Assembly (NCBI GenBank): GCA_022495995.1
Contig: JAFEMH010004875.1
Location: forward strand, 123,898-187,897
Origin: Adenophora triphylla var. japonica
Lineage: Eukaryota; Streptophyta; Magnoliopsida; Asterales; Campanulaceae
Direction: 5' to 3'
DNA length: 64,000 nt
Positions 10,837-22,358 of this stretch are shown here, piece after piece. The notes below the pieces were generated by a model. The model was given only the letters and a program-made list of their open reading frames with translations, was not told where the DNA came from and made no database searches. Every line of letters begins with the position of its first letter. Position 1 is the stretch's first letter. The translations under genes and the position numbers were made by a program.

Positions 10837-12444
10837 TGAATGTGCGCTCGCCCGAAAAAATAAAAATAAAGGAGTAGCCACGCCGTTTTTAAGAGGAAAC
10901 ATTGAAAACCTTTTGTAAAGAGAAAATGGGTTCGAGGGTCAGGTTACGTATTGGGAAGAACCGAGAGTTCACCCAACACGCCTCGTCCGTAGATGAGTCT
11001 TTCTAACATTCAACATTCAATTCATTCAAATATGTGTGCTAGTGTGTGAGACAATATATATATGGAATGCAAAGGAGTACTTTGTTTTATTGCTCAAAAG
11101 GAAGAAGAAACAACTTGTGAGCCATTGGCAATGGGAGGCCACATCCCATATTACAAAAAGGATTAACAAAACATACAACTAAAATGAGCCTACTGCAGGG
11201 GCCTGTTGTGTCGAGTGACACAGGACCTGAGAGGTCACTTGTGTCGCGTGACACTACAGATCACCTTGCAGAGGTTTTACATTATTAAGCAAAAGGGAAG
11301 TAGATCTATCTAGTCACTTCAAAATGAATGTGGATATGGAGGATCCACACCCTAGTTTGAGTGACAAACAAAAAGAGGGAAAGGAGGAACAAACTTACAA
11401 CCGAAAGATGACTCTCTGCGAGATAGGTCACTTGTGTCGCATGACACAGACTTGATAAGTCACTTGTGTCGCGTGACATAAGTTGACTATCTGCGAGAAT
11501 CTCACAATTTAAGACCGAGAAACTAACAAGGATCAATTCGGATCTATTAAGCACATCAAATCAACTTGGATTAACACAAATTAGCAACGAATCACCCAAG
11601 GGAGCATGGATATGGGAGATCCACACTCCCTTGAGCACCAAGCAACCAAGGGAGATACGATCACAATATCAATATGTAATTAAACCAAACAAAACCAATT
11701 AAACAAGAGATATGGCGGTTGCCACTTGATAATCTAAAGCAAATGGATCTTGATTATCAAGTGGAGAGAAGAATAATTTAAAATGAACAAGTAAAACGAG
11801 AGAGGAAGGTGAAGAAATTCGTTACCCTTGTAGTCCTCTACTTCAACACCAAATTAGGTGTGGAAGCCTTCAATTCACTTGCTAGGAGATGCAAATGGAC
11901 ACCCAATTGGCTGCTTCTCTTCAGATCTTCAAAGGGTGTGTGGGTTGTATGAAGGTGGGTTTATGGTTTTGGTGAGGGAAGGATGAAATTGGAGAGGTTT
12001 GGTGTGGTTTGAGGAGAGAGAGGGTTTTCTGTTGTCAATTGGGCAGAGTAACTTTAGGGTCTTGGAAAAGGATCCTGATATGAGAGGGAGAGGGTCCAAT
12101 TTATAGGATGCATGGATGAGGTCACTTGTGTCGCATGGCCTTTCGCTTCGCTTTTTCATGGTCAATTGTGCCGCACGACCTATCTAGCCATGTAACCGTT
12201 TTTGGCATAAATAACTGATTCTGGAACCTTCTGTGATAATTCCCAATAGGTCCAAAACTGATAATTCCTGATAGGTCCTTTTGTGTGGAAAAAATCATTC
12301 ACAAGTACTTCCTTCATAAGAACTTTAAGATAAGTTTCCGGAAGACTTGGAATTGACCGGGAATTTACCAAAATGACCCTAGTGCCATTTTATTACATTA
12401 AAAAGCACTTTAAAAGGGTCGCGAATTGGATTGGCATACTCACA
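10837..12444 (-). repeat. 3' LTR of the Tat element
   Basis: Aligns end to end with 25462-27062. In plus orientation it begins TGAATGTGCGCTCGCC and ends TACTCACA. It contains paired near-palindromes (GTGTCGCGTGACAC type) at 11208/11241, 11434/11467 and 12128/12168. A TATA-like CTATAAATT on the minus strand lies at 12098-12106. Confidence 0.92.
12098..12105 (-). promoter_or_regulatory. Probable TATA box, Tat 3' LTR
   Basis: Minus-strand TATAAATT. The matching site in the 5' LTR is at 26717-26724, in the same context (CCTATAAATTGGACCC versus GCCTATAAATTGGACCC). Position and conservation support a core promoter; no transcript data. Confidence 0.45.
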
Positions 12445-12456
12445 GAGCCCCTCGGC
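12445..12456 (-). promoter_or_regulatory. Putative polypurine tract of the Tat element
   Basis: Minus-strand CCGAGGGGCTC abuts the 3' LTR start, where plus-strand DNA priming occurs in LTR elements. The purine run is short, so the call rests mainly on position. Confidence 0.4.
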
Positions 12457-12635
12457 AACATCACTTATGGAAGAAGTGAGGTTGTCGACAAACAGGACCC
12501 AATCCCAATGAGCGGCTGGGGATAAAGTGGAGGACTGGACGATGACTTGGTGGATCGGATGGCTGGACCTTTTTAAGAAAGGATTCCTACGTATCCCGGG
12601 GAGGGAATCAAGCCAAATCGTAGTTTGGAGTATGC

Positions 12636-13079
12636 GGAATAGACCATTAGGAGGTGTCTGACCCGATAGTAGACTGTTAGGAGGTTTCTTGACCCGAATA
12701 GACCATTAGGAGGTGTCTGACCCGATAGAAGACTGTTAGGAGGCGTCTTAACCCGAATAGACCGTTAGGAGGTGTCTGACCCGAATAGACCATTAGGAGG
12801 TGTCTGACCCGATAGAAGACTGTTAGGAGGCGTCTTAACCCGAATAGACCATTAGGAGGTGTCTGACCCGATAGAAGACTGTTAGGAGGCGTCTTAACCC
12901 GAATAGACCATTAGAAGGTGTCGACCCGATAGAAAGGCTGTTAGGAGGCATCTTAACCCGAATAGACCATTAGGAGGTGTCGACCCGATAGAAAGGCGGT
13001 TAGGAGGCGTCTTAACCCGAATAGACCATTAGGAGGTGTCGACCCGATAGAAGACTGATTAGGAGGCGTCTTAACCCGA
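12636..13079 (-). repeat. 60 bp tandem array in the Tat 3' region
   Basis: Seven full units of 59-60 bp plus one half unit. Each unit is a dimer of related 30 bp halves with core TTAGGAGGYGTCT followed by ACCCGA. Units differ by small changes (TGTCTGACC versus TGTCGACC; AGACTG versus AAGGCTG). Such arrays between integrase and the 3' LTR are known in Tat/Ogre elements and can seed satellite DNA. Confidence 0.92.
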
Positions 13080-14080
13080 TGAACGAAATGAAGCTGAAGG
13101 AGTGATTTTTAGACATAATGATTTGGCAGTTTGATGAGACATGTTTTCATACATGTCTTTGTGCTCACACATGGCTACTTTGGAGGGACCGAGGCTATTG
13201 TTGCGACGATTGTTGGAAAGTTGCAGGCTGCCGGAGGAGGGCGATGCTCTTGTTGGTTACTGCGAGGATAAATGTAGCTGCCGGGGATTCGCCTTCTTTG
13301 TTGTTGACGATTTGTCGTTTCGTCGAGGGTACGGCCTTTATTGACTCTTGGGCGACTTTGGAATCATCGACCTTTGCTTGGTAGGGTAAGCATCACCTTG
13401 TTGAATTATCGAGGAACAACGAGACTTTCTTGGCACTTTGGCAACGGGGCTGATAATTTTGATGAACATTTTTTTTTAAAGATCGCTGGATTTGCACTTC
13501 TTTTGTCTCAATTTTTGGTTGAGGTACAGTCCCCAAGATTCAAACGTGCTTAATTGTACTCTGTGGGGAACGCAACACTTCTAAGCAGTAAACTTTGGTT
13601 ATGATATTTCTTGGTTAGCAAAGATTAAACTATGTTAGTTTGTTTGCGCAAGTTTGTCTGCTCAAGGAATGGGACGATGGTTAGATAGGGAAAAAATGAT
13701 CGTATTGAATAATAAGCTACACCGGGTTTGTTCATGAGATAATGACATTGTATCAGCTAAGGTGTGTACATGTGGTGAAAGGGGCCCTTCTCCAGATATT
13801 GTGTATCTTAGGATTGAATATGTATGGTAGGCGTATGGCAGCGACGGCGAGTCGGGGATTCTATGGCAGTACTTGGTGAAGGCCGGAAGTGTCACCCGAG
13901 CATCCCATGCTAGTATGGCAAGTTGTGTCGCGCGGTTTAATAAAGTTCGTAACAGACCCCCCTTTTAAAACCCAGCTCCGACTTCATTTTGCAAAAACTG
14001 TCTTCTTAACAGAAGAAACCAGCAATCCCTTCTTGGCAGATAGGCGATTTCTTTGACCAAGATTGGTACTTTCGGCTGCA
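13080..14080. other. Non-coding Tat 3' region upstream of the antisense ORF
   Basis: Short overlapping frames at 13118-13553 match nothing I recognise and have no consistent phase. A TTTTAAAA tract near 13965 and the clean run to ATG 14081 could be a promoter and leader for the plus-strand ORF; this is weak inference. Confidence 0.4.
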
Positions 14081-15653
14081 ATGGAGCATTATAGCAAAGA
14101 GGTTGCTTCCCGGGAATGTCAATTTCATCAGGATTTTGTTGAAATTTGGGGATTTCATCTGAGGCAACATAGGAGGGTCATTGACAAGCGGTACAATATG
14201 CCATGCATTTGGTCCTTGAAAGACTGGAAGGTTGGCCCAGGATTTGCTTGGGCTGCATCTTGCTTCTGGGATTCAGAGCGACATGTCTTTTCTTTGTCGT
14301 ACAATGATTTGACCCCAACCATAGAAGACTTTAGGGCATTAACAGGCTTGGGTGAGTCGACAACTGTAGCATTCCCACGGGATGGCCGATCAGTTGTGGA
14401 ACAATTGTCGGACTTCTTGTGTCTGCCATCGGACCAAGTGATATTTATGATTCTGGAAGATGGGTTTATAGACTTGACTCATATGGCTAGATTACGTCTG
14501 TCCCGTCCTGAGTGGTTTGACCTTTCTACCTCTTTGGATATATTCATGTTATTCACCCTGTCGGCTAATTATTTCTGTGGGTATGTCGGAATTTGCTCAA
14601 GCGCGTTGTTGGGGAGCTGTCCGAGCAGCGAGGGGTGGCCAGGGTGTAGATCTTCGTCAAATTCAATCCGGCCAAGGGGAGATGGACATTGTACCACCTT
14701 TATTCTTGGGCCGAGACCTACCATGGCATTGACGAGGCTAGCGGGGATCAAACTTCATGGGAGCGAGCGGCCCAGGTTTGTTATCTTTGTGGTTTTACGA
14801 GAGGTTGCGCTTGATTGGGCCATTACCGGAGGGTCGGATAGCAATGCCTTGGGTGACCCGGCCACGCAAGCTGGCAGCGAGGATATGGCCGCGACGGTTG
14901 GCGAGTGAGATTGTCGCGGTGCGGGACTGCGATCGAGCTTTTGGATTCCTTCCTGGAACTTGCAGACCATGAGAGACGTTCAGGATGGATCAGTAGTGGT
15001 CAGGTTGCCAGGCTTGCATGTATCTTCTTTCTATATCCCATCACTGGTGAGCAGACAGTATAGGTACCCTCAGCAGATTGTCCGGGCTTTGAGGGAGGCG
15101 ATGACCGATCTTTTTTCCGATGTCTATGACCGAGCCCCAGTCTATGCAGTTTTTCAGCAGATCTTTCCTGGAGGGTTTTCTTCCCACTCGGGTACTTCTT
15201 CGACAGTCTAGAGGATTTACATTTCTGACCACAGAGTATCTGATTTGGTATGAGGAGCATCAGGGTCTTGCACAGTTGGCTATAGAGGCTCGCCGCCGGG
15301 AATGTTTGGGAGCAGATTATCCATCCAGTCGATCTTTCAGGGATACGGAGGCACGGGACAACCCAGATAATGTTACCGGCGATGCTGTTGAGGACTATAA
15401 GAAACGAGAGATCCGGAGGGCTGCTCTGAGGGATGATCCGGAGGTGATGGCTCGCAGAGATGCATTGAGACAGGAGAGAATTGCTAGGGCTGCCATGAGG
15501 GAGACTGGTCTGATTGAATCACCGGTGCGCGTTATTCCTGAGTTGGGACGGGCTCAAACCGACTTATTTGACATTCCTAGGCCAAAGACCTCCCGGGGAC
15601 CGAGGAAAAGGAAGGACAGAGGAACGAGTTCGGGAGAGGGGACGAGTTTCTAG
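14081..15653 (+). pseudogene. Antisense extra ORF of the Tat element, plant-mobile-domain-like
   Basis: Runs opposite to gag-pol. ATG at 14081 (MEHYSKEVAS). The first 170 or so residues carry the features I associate with the plant mobile domain (PMD, MAIN/MAIL-like and transposon-derived proteins): an LTPTIEDFRALTGL block after an aromatic/Trp-rich region. The frame shifts near 14580; AQARCWGAVRAARGG and LLSLWFYERLRLIGPLP, the PMD-like second half, lie in the next frame (14517-14972). Another shift precedes the basic, Arg/Glu-rich tail (15120-15653). Extra ORFs with a transposon-related domain, often antisense, are documented in Tat elements; their role is unknown. This copy has at least two frameshifts. 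Confidence 0.72.
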
Positions 15654-16266
15654 ACGCTTTTCTGGGAGATAGGAGACTCTTTTTTTTATTTTATGTTTTA
15701 AGAGTAGGAATTATTTGTACGAAAACTAAGTATCCTTTGATTACTTAATGCAGACGAAATAGACGTTGAAAATTTGTTCCTTTTATTCGCAGCAGGCTCT
15801 TTGAGTCAAAAGTAGTCCGTGCTTGAACTCATCAAAGAGAATATTAACTCCAAATAAACCTTTGAAAAACCTTGGAACTGTAATCAAAACACATTTTGAC
15901 AAGACATAAGATTTTGCAGCATTTTTAGATCGAACCACAAGTGGTTGCCTACGTTCCCATTTTGTAAGAGAACTAAGGGGCTCAGGTCTCCATAGTTCGA
16001 CTCAATCAACTTTTGTGTTTAAGAAAGGGGAAGACAGAAGGGGGACATGGTGCAACCCTGTTTTTTACCTAGACCGCCCTTTTTAGGGTTTTCAGTCTAG
16101 CTGGGTATATTCTTTTAGCACCTAGCGCGTCCCTTGTTTTTGCATGGACTGCCTTTTGAGAGGTTTTCAGTCTCATCTGGGAATATTTTGCTGCGCCTTT
16201 ATTTTTATTATCTTTTTTTTTCTTTTTATTATTTGTATTTTATTTACAGAAGGGAGAAAGACTCAA
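15654..16266. other. Spacer between antisense ORF and integrase, with T-rich tract
   Basis: No gene seen. 16190-16250 is strongly T-rich. Two direct repeats are recognisable: ACCGCCCTTTTTAGGGTTTTCAG at about 16072 and a variant at about 16149. The convergent ends of the plus-strand ORF and minus-strand pol meet here, so poly(A) signals for both may lie inside. Confidence 0.45.
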
Positions 16267-17437
16267 TCACACATAATACCGCCGTAACTTGTCTCTGTTG
16301 ACGGGGTGCAAAAATGGGTTACCATCCAGATCCGCTAGTTGCATTGCTCCTCCGGAGAATATCTTCTTGACTAGGAACGGTCCAACCCAAACAGGTGCCC
16401 ACTTACCCAATGCACTTGCTCGATTTGCGAGGCTTCATCTTGAGAACTAAATCACCAACCTTGATGTCTCTGGGCTTCACTTTCTTGTCAAAGGCACGGG
16501 CCATTCTTTTCTGATATGCCCGATTGTGCTCCATGGCTTTTAGTCTGCGTTCATCCAATAGTGCCAACTCGTTGTATCGACCTTGGAGCCAGTCAACCTC
16601 ATTTATCTCATTCTCAAGCAACACCCGGAGGGATGGAATCTCTAGCTCAATGGGCATAACAGCCTCCATTCCATAGGTTAAGGCGTAAGGGGTTGCATCG
16701 GTAGCAATCCGAATTGAAGTGCGGTAGCCCCACAATGCTAAATGCAGCTTTTCTGGCCAATCCCTTCCTCGCTCGGCCATCTTCTTTATGATCCTCTCCA
16801 AATTCTTATTGGCGGCCTCGACAGCACCGTTTGTCTGCGGTCTGTATGGCGAAGACTTGTGACGTTTGACCCTGTATTCAGTAAGCAGGCGATCAGCTTC
16901 TCCCTCAAAATGGGTTCCATTGTCAGAAATAATCTCATTAGGGACTCCGTAGCGGCAGAAAATCTGTTCTTTTATGAAGCGAGCCACCTTCTTAGCCGTG
17001 AGCACTTTGTAAGATGTAGCTTCTACCCACTTTGTGAAGTAATCCACAGCAACTAATACGAATGAGTGCCCATTACTCCCAGACGAAGTTATCTTCCCAA
17101 TGACGTCAATTCCCCAAGTTGCGAAGGGCCAGGGAGTTGTCATACAGTAGAGATCATGAGGATGGATATGGTTCAGATCGGAGAATCGCTGGCATTTGTC
17201 ACAGGTTCGCACAAATTGAATACAATCAGTTTCCATAGTAATCCAGAAGTAACCCAGTCTGATAATGCTATGCATGAGAGATCGAACGTTCATATGAGGT
17301 CCGCAGGCGCCATTGTGAACATCTTCCATTACTTTCTGAGCCTTTTCTTTGCTGATGCAGAGCAGGAGAGGGCAACCTTCCCTTTTCTTCCACAACTCAT
17401 TGCCAAATATGACGTACTGAGCCGATAGCCTTTTCAA
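16267..17437 (-). pseudogene. Tat integrase
   Basis: Continues from RT/RNase H with a 1 nt frame change at 17434-17437. It shows an HHCC zinc-binding N-terminus (H...CGPH, then CDKC at about residues 78-81) and the DDE core: GIDVIG at about 110, SDNGTHFEG at about 171, and the glutamate in NGAVEAANK at about 207. A basic region follows. The main frame stops at 16403, but the adjacent frame continues the C-terminal domain (WVGPF-type block near 16375) to a stop at 16267-16269, so one indel separates the two. The enzyme would insert element cDNA into the genome. Not functional as read. Confidence 0.88.
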
Positions 17438-20058
17438 AGCTTGCAGACTCTTGGCATGAATCCCTTTTGGGTCTCCTTTTTATCGGCAGGGAGAGATGCT
17501 TCACCATGCTTGAGGTATTGGAAAATCTGACTGTACCACGGCTCATTGACGGTTTCAATCTCTATTTCACAGCAGTATGCAGGATTTTCTCGTCTACCGA
17601 CCCTGAACGGTTTAATTGACTTTTCTTCTGGGATCTCTACCAAGGAGGCCAGAGTAGCTAGGGCATCGACAAATCTGTTCTTATCTCGTGGCAGGAATTG
17701 GAATGACACTTCCTTGAACTGGCCGACGAGCTCTGCAATGTAAGTGTGATACTTCTGAAGACATGGATCTGAGGTTTTCCATCTGTTAACGACCTGATTG
17801 ATTATCAATTGGGAATCACCGAACACTTCCAACTCATCCACATGTCGTTCTAGGGCAGCCTCAAGACCAGCTATGGAAGCTTCATACTCGGCCGCATTGT
17901 TGGTGACCGAGAAATTCAGCTTGATAGCAATAGGGGTATGCATATCATTCGGGTCTACCAGCACCATCCCGATACCATTTCCTCTTTTGTTCGCCGCTCC
18001 ATCAAAGAATAACTGCCATCGGTTTCCGTTTTCTATAACGAGAATCCCTTCATCTGGAAACTGGAGATCCGACCCTCGGGGTTCTGTACTAGGGAAATCA
18101 GCCAATTGGTCTTCCAGAGCTTGTCCCTTGATTGACTTTCGGATCACATATTTGATATCAAACTCGGCTAGGAAGAAAGTCCATTTTGCCAATCTGGTGG
18201 AGATGTTGCCTCTGTCGCCTTGGAACAGGTATCTGATTGGGTCCATCTTGGAGACCAAGTGCACTATGTGGGATAGCATATAGTGCTTCAGCTTTCCAAC
18301 TACCCAAACCAGAGCTGCGCATGTCTTCTCAAGGGCAGAGTAATTCAACTCGCTACCTTGGAATTTACGACTGACAAAATATATGGCATTCTCGACCTTG
18401 GAGTCCTTCTTCTCTTGCGCTAGCATAGCTCCAATAGATGTGTCTGTGACCGTCAGATATAGAAGTAAAGGCTTGCTCCCATGAGGTGGGCAAAGGATAG
18501 GAGGATTGACGAGGTAAGATTTGATCCTTTCGAAAGCCAGTTGGCATTCCTCGTTCCAAACCACTTCCTGATTCTTCTTCAATAACTTAAAGATCGGCTC
18601 ACATATAGAGGTCAGCTGGTTGATGAATCTGCTGATGTACTGCAGACGGCCCATGAAAACTTTCACTTCGGAGACAGTTCTGGGTGGCTTCATCTCAATA
18701 ATCGCTTTGACTTTTCTGGGATCTACTTCGATGCCTCTTTCTGTGACCATGTAGCCCAAAACTTTACCCCGGATAACCCCAAAAGTACACTTGGCTAGAT
18801 TTAGCCTCATAGAATGTTCCCGGAGTCTGTTGAAGAACTTCCTTAAATCTTTGAAGTGCTGCCGGTCCGACCCTTTCGAGTGAATAATCATATCGTCCAC
18901 ATACACTTCAATCTCCTTGTGGATCATGTCATGAAACAGGGTGGTGATGGCCCTCTGGTAGGTAGCCCCAGCATTCTTCAACCCGAATGGCATCACAGTG
19001 TAACAATAAGTACCCCATGGAGTCGTAAATGCTGTTTTGTCTTGATCTTCCTCAGCCATTTTAATCTGGTTATAACCCGCAAAGCCATCAACAAAATATT
19101 TGACCTCGTAATTCGCGGTTGCATCTACCAGGATATCAATGTTAGGCAAAGGGAAGTCATATTTGGGACTAGCCTTATTAAGATCCCGGAAGTCTACACA
19201 AACCCGGACTTTTCCGTTCGCTTTTGTAACCGTGACTATGTTCGCCAACCAGGTCGGATATTCAATTACTTTGATGAAGCCTACCCGTAAGAGTTTCTCA
19301 ATCTCTTCTTTCACCTGCAAGGACCACTCGGGCTTGATCCGTCTCAGCTTCTGCTTGATCGGCTTAATTTCTGGATTTAGAGGTATCCGATGCTCTACGA
19401 TAGATGAATCCAGACCGGGCATATCCTTGTAAGACCAGGCAAAGACGTCCATATATTCTTTAAGCAATTCAACCAGGGCAACCCGTTTATCTCCGGAGAA
19501 GAAATTACCAATCTGCGTTTCTTTGGGTTCTTCGGCTGTTCCCAGGTTCACTGTCCTCAATACCTCATCGACAGCTTGGGCCCGACTTTCCTTTTGCTCA
19601 CGAACCTGTTTTGAATTATTTTCTGAAAATTGTTTATTTATTAAGTCTGCATTATCTTCAATTGAATCTGGCTTAATTATTTTCAAATCTTGATGATTAA
19701 TTTTAGTTAAGCGTTCAATTGTTAGATTGGCAATCACAGGATACTCAGAAAGGTCGACCATTTTATTCAAGGCATAGGGAAAAACAGTGTTTACAACTCG
19801 AAGATGGTCTTCTGTCGTGAGGACATCGGACCGATCGGAGGACTCAAATTCAATCACAAGGGACTCTGGGGACTGACTCAGGACACGGGGAACAAATTTA
19901 GACTCGGATGGACAAGGACGAGGTTTGAGCCCGAGCTTTCCAATCATAGTCTCCCTGTCTGCCACCGGCCCCCGGAATGAAGTCCAGTTCTGTAGCGGCT
20001 CCTCTGTGATGGTCTTCAAACTATTCAGATCTGCAACCGGTCCTTTCTCAAACTCCAA
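17434..20058 (-). pseudogene. Tat reverse transcriptase with two RNase H domains
   Basis: An 874-codon open frame. RT: VCVDFRDLNKASPKYDFPLP at about 287-306, the first catalytic Asp in FVDGFAGYNQI at about 322-332, and YVDDMIIHS with the catalytic pair at about 386-394. A Ty3-type RNase H follows (TVTDTSIGAMLAQE, then YSALEKTCAAL). About 150 residues later comes a second, archaeal-like RNase H: FFDGAANKRGNGIG, NNAAEYEASIAGL, FGDSQLIINQV, VDALATLAS. The dual RNase H is diagnostic of plant Tat/Ogre elements. RT copies element RNA to DNA and RNase H removes the RNA. The frame begins after a stop rather than at an ATG, as expected for part of a polyprotein. Confidence 0.93.
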
Positions 20059-20544
20059 GACAGCCTATTACCTCACTATCGAGGAAAAGTCAATCAAATC
20101 TCCGAGATCTTCAACAAGAACAAAACCTTCGTTGGCAACTCCTCCAGATACGCCACCTTCGGGTTCGGGCCAGCTCCCCGATTCTCAAACAAGCCTAACT
20201 CACCGTCAATATCTAAAGGGTCCGCCCCACGGATTTTGTGCACAATGTATTCGTCCAAAGCAAGCTTCTCAAGTCGGGTTCACATACTTAAGTCCCCGTA
20301 TGGTAATCGTTCCGTAGGTGGCGGTCACACCTGGCCTTTTGGGCAAGTTATCAAACATTTCCTTCACCGGATTTTGGCTATTGGCAAACTTCCGAATTGT
20401 TCTCATTCTTCCTTCTATTTGGCTCAGCTTTGGCTCTGGGCAAACAAACATTTCTCCATCATCCTTGACAAAGTGTTGGTTCAAAGACCAACTGCACGGG
20501 CGCATCTCAGGCCTTTTGTACCTCTTTCCAAAGAATGAGGTCAT
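20059..20544 (-). pseudogene. Protease-RT linker of the Tat polyprotein, frameshifted
   Basis: An open frame from 20544 to 20269, in the same phase as the RT frame, overlaps the end of the gag-protease frame at 20541-20544. It ends at a stop and the RT phase is regained by 20058. No catalytic motif is visible. The phase change just after protease may be decay or may mark a natural frameshift site between gag-pro and pol. Confidence 0.6.
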
Positions 20545-22286
20545 CTTTTCTTTAAACGCTTCAGTCTTATCGTACGCTTTGTCTTCCTTCGCATTATATA
20601 CCCTAGGCCTCGCCTATTCCTCTTGGCTTCTGGTATCACAAGCTGACACGGTCCCTGTTGATGCTTCCCCACCCTGCACTGTGGATATAGCTCATACCTC
20701 TCAAGCATTTTCAATACAGGGGAATCTTGTCTCGAAGACGTCGTCAAATCTATGGTGCGTACTCGCCCTTTAGGTTTCTCAATTGTGAATCCACCGAGCA
20801 TAGGGTTTTCCCGGTCGAGCTTGATTTCCATTACCGGTACGGTGTTGGAACTGGTTTCCCCAATCGTAACGCTATCACCATAGATGGTCGTCAGCACTCC
20901 ATCTTGCACAAATTTTAAACACTGGTGAAGAGTGGAGGCCACCGCTCCAATCTCATGAATCCACGGCCTGCCCAATAACGCTGAGAATGTGACCAGAATA
21001 TCGATAACTTGAAAGTCTACCACCATTTCTTTTCCCCCGAACATCAAATTCAGAGAGACTATTCCCAACACTGCCCTAGACGTGGAATCGTAAGCCTTTA
21101 TGGTTTGATTGGATGGTTTAAGGTTTTGTGCATTAATGTCCAACATACTCATCATTTTAGCAGGGATCACATTCATAGCTGACCCATTATCTACCAACAC
21201 GTGGGGAATCCGCCGTCCTTCCAGGGGTACCGTGATGTGTAGAGATTCGTTATGCTTCGCACCATAAGCAGGCAGGTCAAGATCCGTAAAAGTAATGATG
21301 TTTCCATACTGTGCAGTCCCGATCAACTGAGAGGCTTCGTCTGGGGTGGCATTGACAGACACTTTCGTTTTGGCCAGTGCATCTTCGAATTTCAATTTAT
21401 GAGGGTAGGAGGATGTAAGTAGAGACCATAAGGAGATATTGGCTTGTGTTCTCTTCAGCTGCGTCAAGATTGGATCTTCCTGGACTTCTTCATCTCCTGC
21501 CGGTTTGTATGGATTCTGAAAGGATTGGGGACGCGCAACTGCAACCGCTTTACCTTTCCCGGAGGGATCTGCATCACTAGTTCCCAACATTCTTCCAGAT
21601 CTAGTCAGCAAATTAACTTCTTGATCTTTCTCAACCACAAAATCTTTACTGGCCTCCTTGAGCTCTGCTAGCGAAATCGGGACAGGACGAGTTCTGTATG
21701 GCCACGCTGCCTTCCTTATCTCATTTATGGACAATGGAGCCTTTACATTAGCCGCTATCCTGAGTTCCTCTAGAGAGATTGGGGAATCCCTAGGGACCAT
21801 GGAAGATATGGTGTTGGCAATCAAACTCTCTTCGTAATCGTCATAATCAACAGTATTATTTAAATCATACAGATCATCAAGATACAAAACATAGCAGAAA
21901 TTATCTTTCATTTCATCAAAACAGGAGATTACATCAGTCACAACCTTACTACAATCACCACTAACCTTTCCATCCATGGGTTCCCCAAATTCTATTACAT
22001 TAACAAAATAGTCTTGGCCAAAGTCCATGAGATTCACAGTGTTGTTAGGCAGGGGGTTGCTGACGACATTCGGACGAGGGGATGTTTCAATCTTCTTTTC
22101 ATCTACTAACCCTTGGATAATCTTTTTGAGCGAGAAACAAGTATTGGTGGTATGTCCCGGAAACTGGTGGAACCTACAATATTTACTTGTATCCAGATTG
22201 GGATTAGGATTGGCAGGTCTGTAGTTCTCTAGCGACTTTATCATCCCAGTCCTGAGTAATCCATTGTAGACCTCCTCTGTTGTCAT
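20541..22286 (-). pseudogene. Tat gag C-terminus and aspartic protease
   Basis: Starts at ATG 22286 but is in phase with the gag frame ending at 22359, so it is the same reading interrupted by one stop. Near the N-terminus is a CCHC-like knuckle with Tat spacing (CRFHQFPGHTTNTC). The retropepsin active site is LVDNGSAMNVIP at about residue 365, Asp-Asn-Gly-Ser in place of the usual DSGA, typical of this clade. GRPWIHEIGAV follows as the second conserved block. The protease would cut the polyprotein. The frame ends in a basic run. Confidence 0.85.
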
Positions 22287-22358
22287 ACCTAAATCATCAA
22301 ACTTTCTCTGTTGCCTTGGCTGAAATCTTCCACCATTAGAACCATTATTTCCCCCTCC

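Noticed and set aside
12636..13079. CRISPR-like repeat array
   Set aside because: Units are contiguous 60 bp dimers without unique spacers, inside a plant retrotransposon.
13118..13553. Overlapping plus-strand frames as an extra Tat gene
   Set aside because: They lie in different phases, carry no recognised motif and are short. They may be decayed 5' coding, but this cannot be supported.
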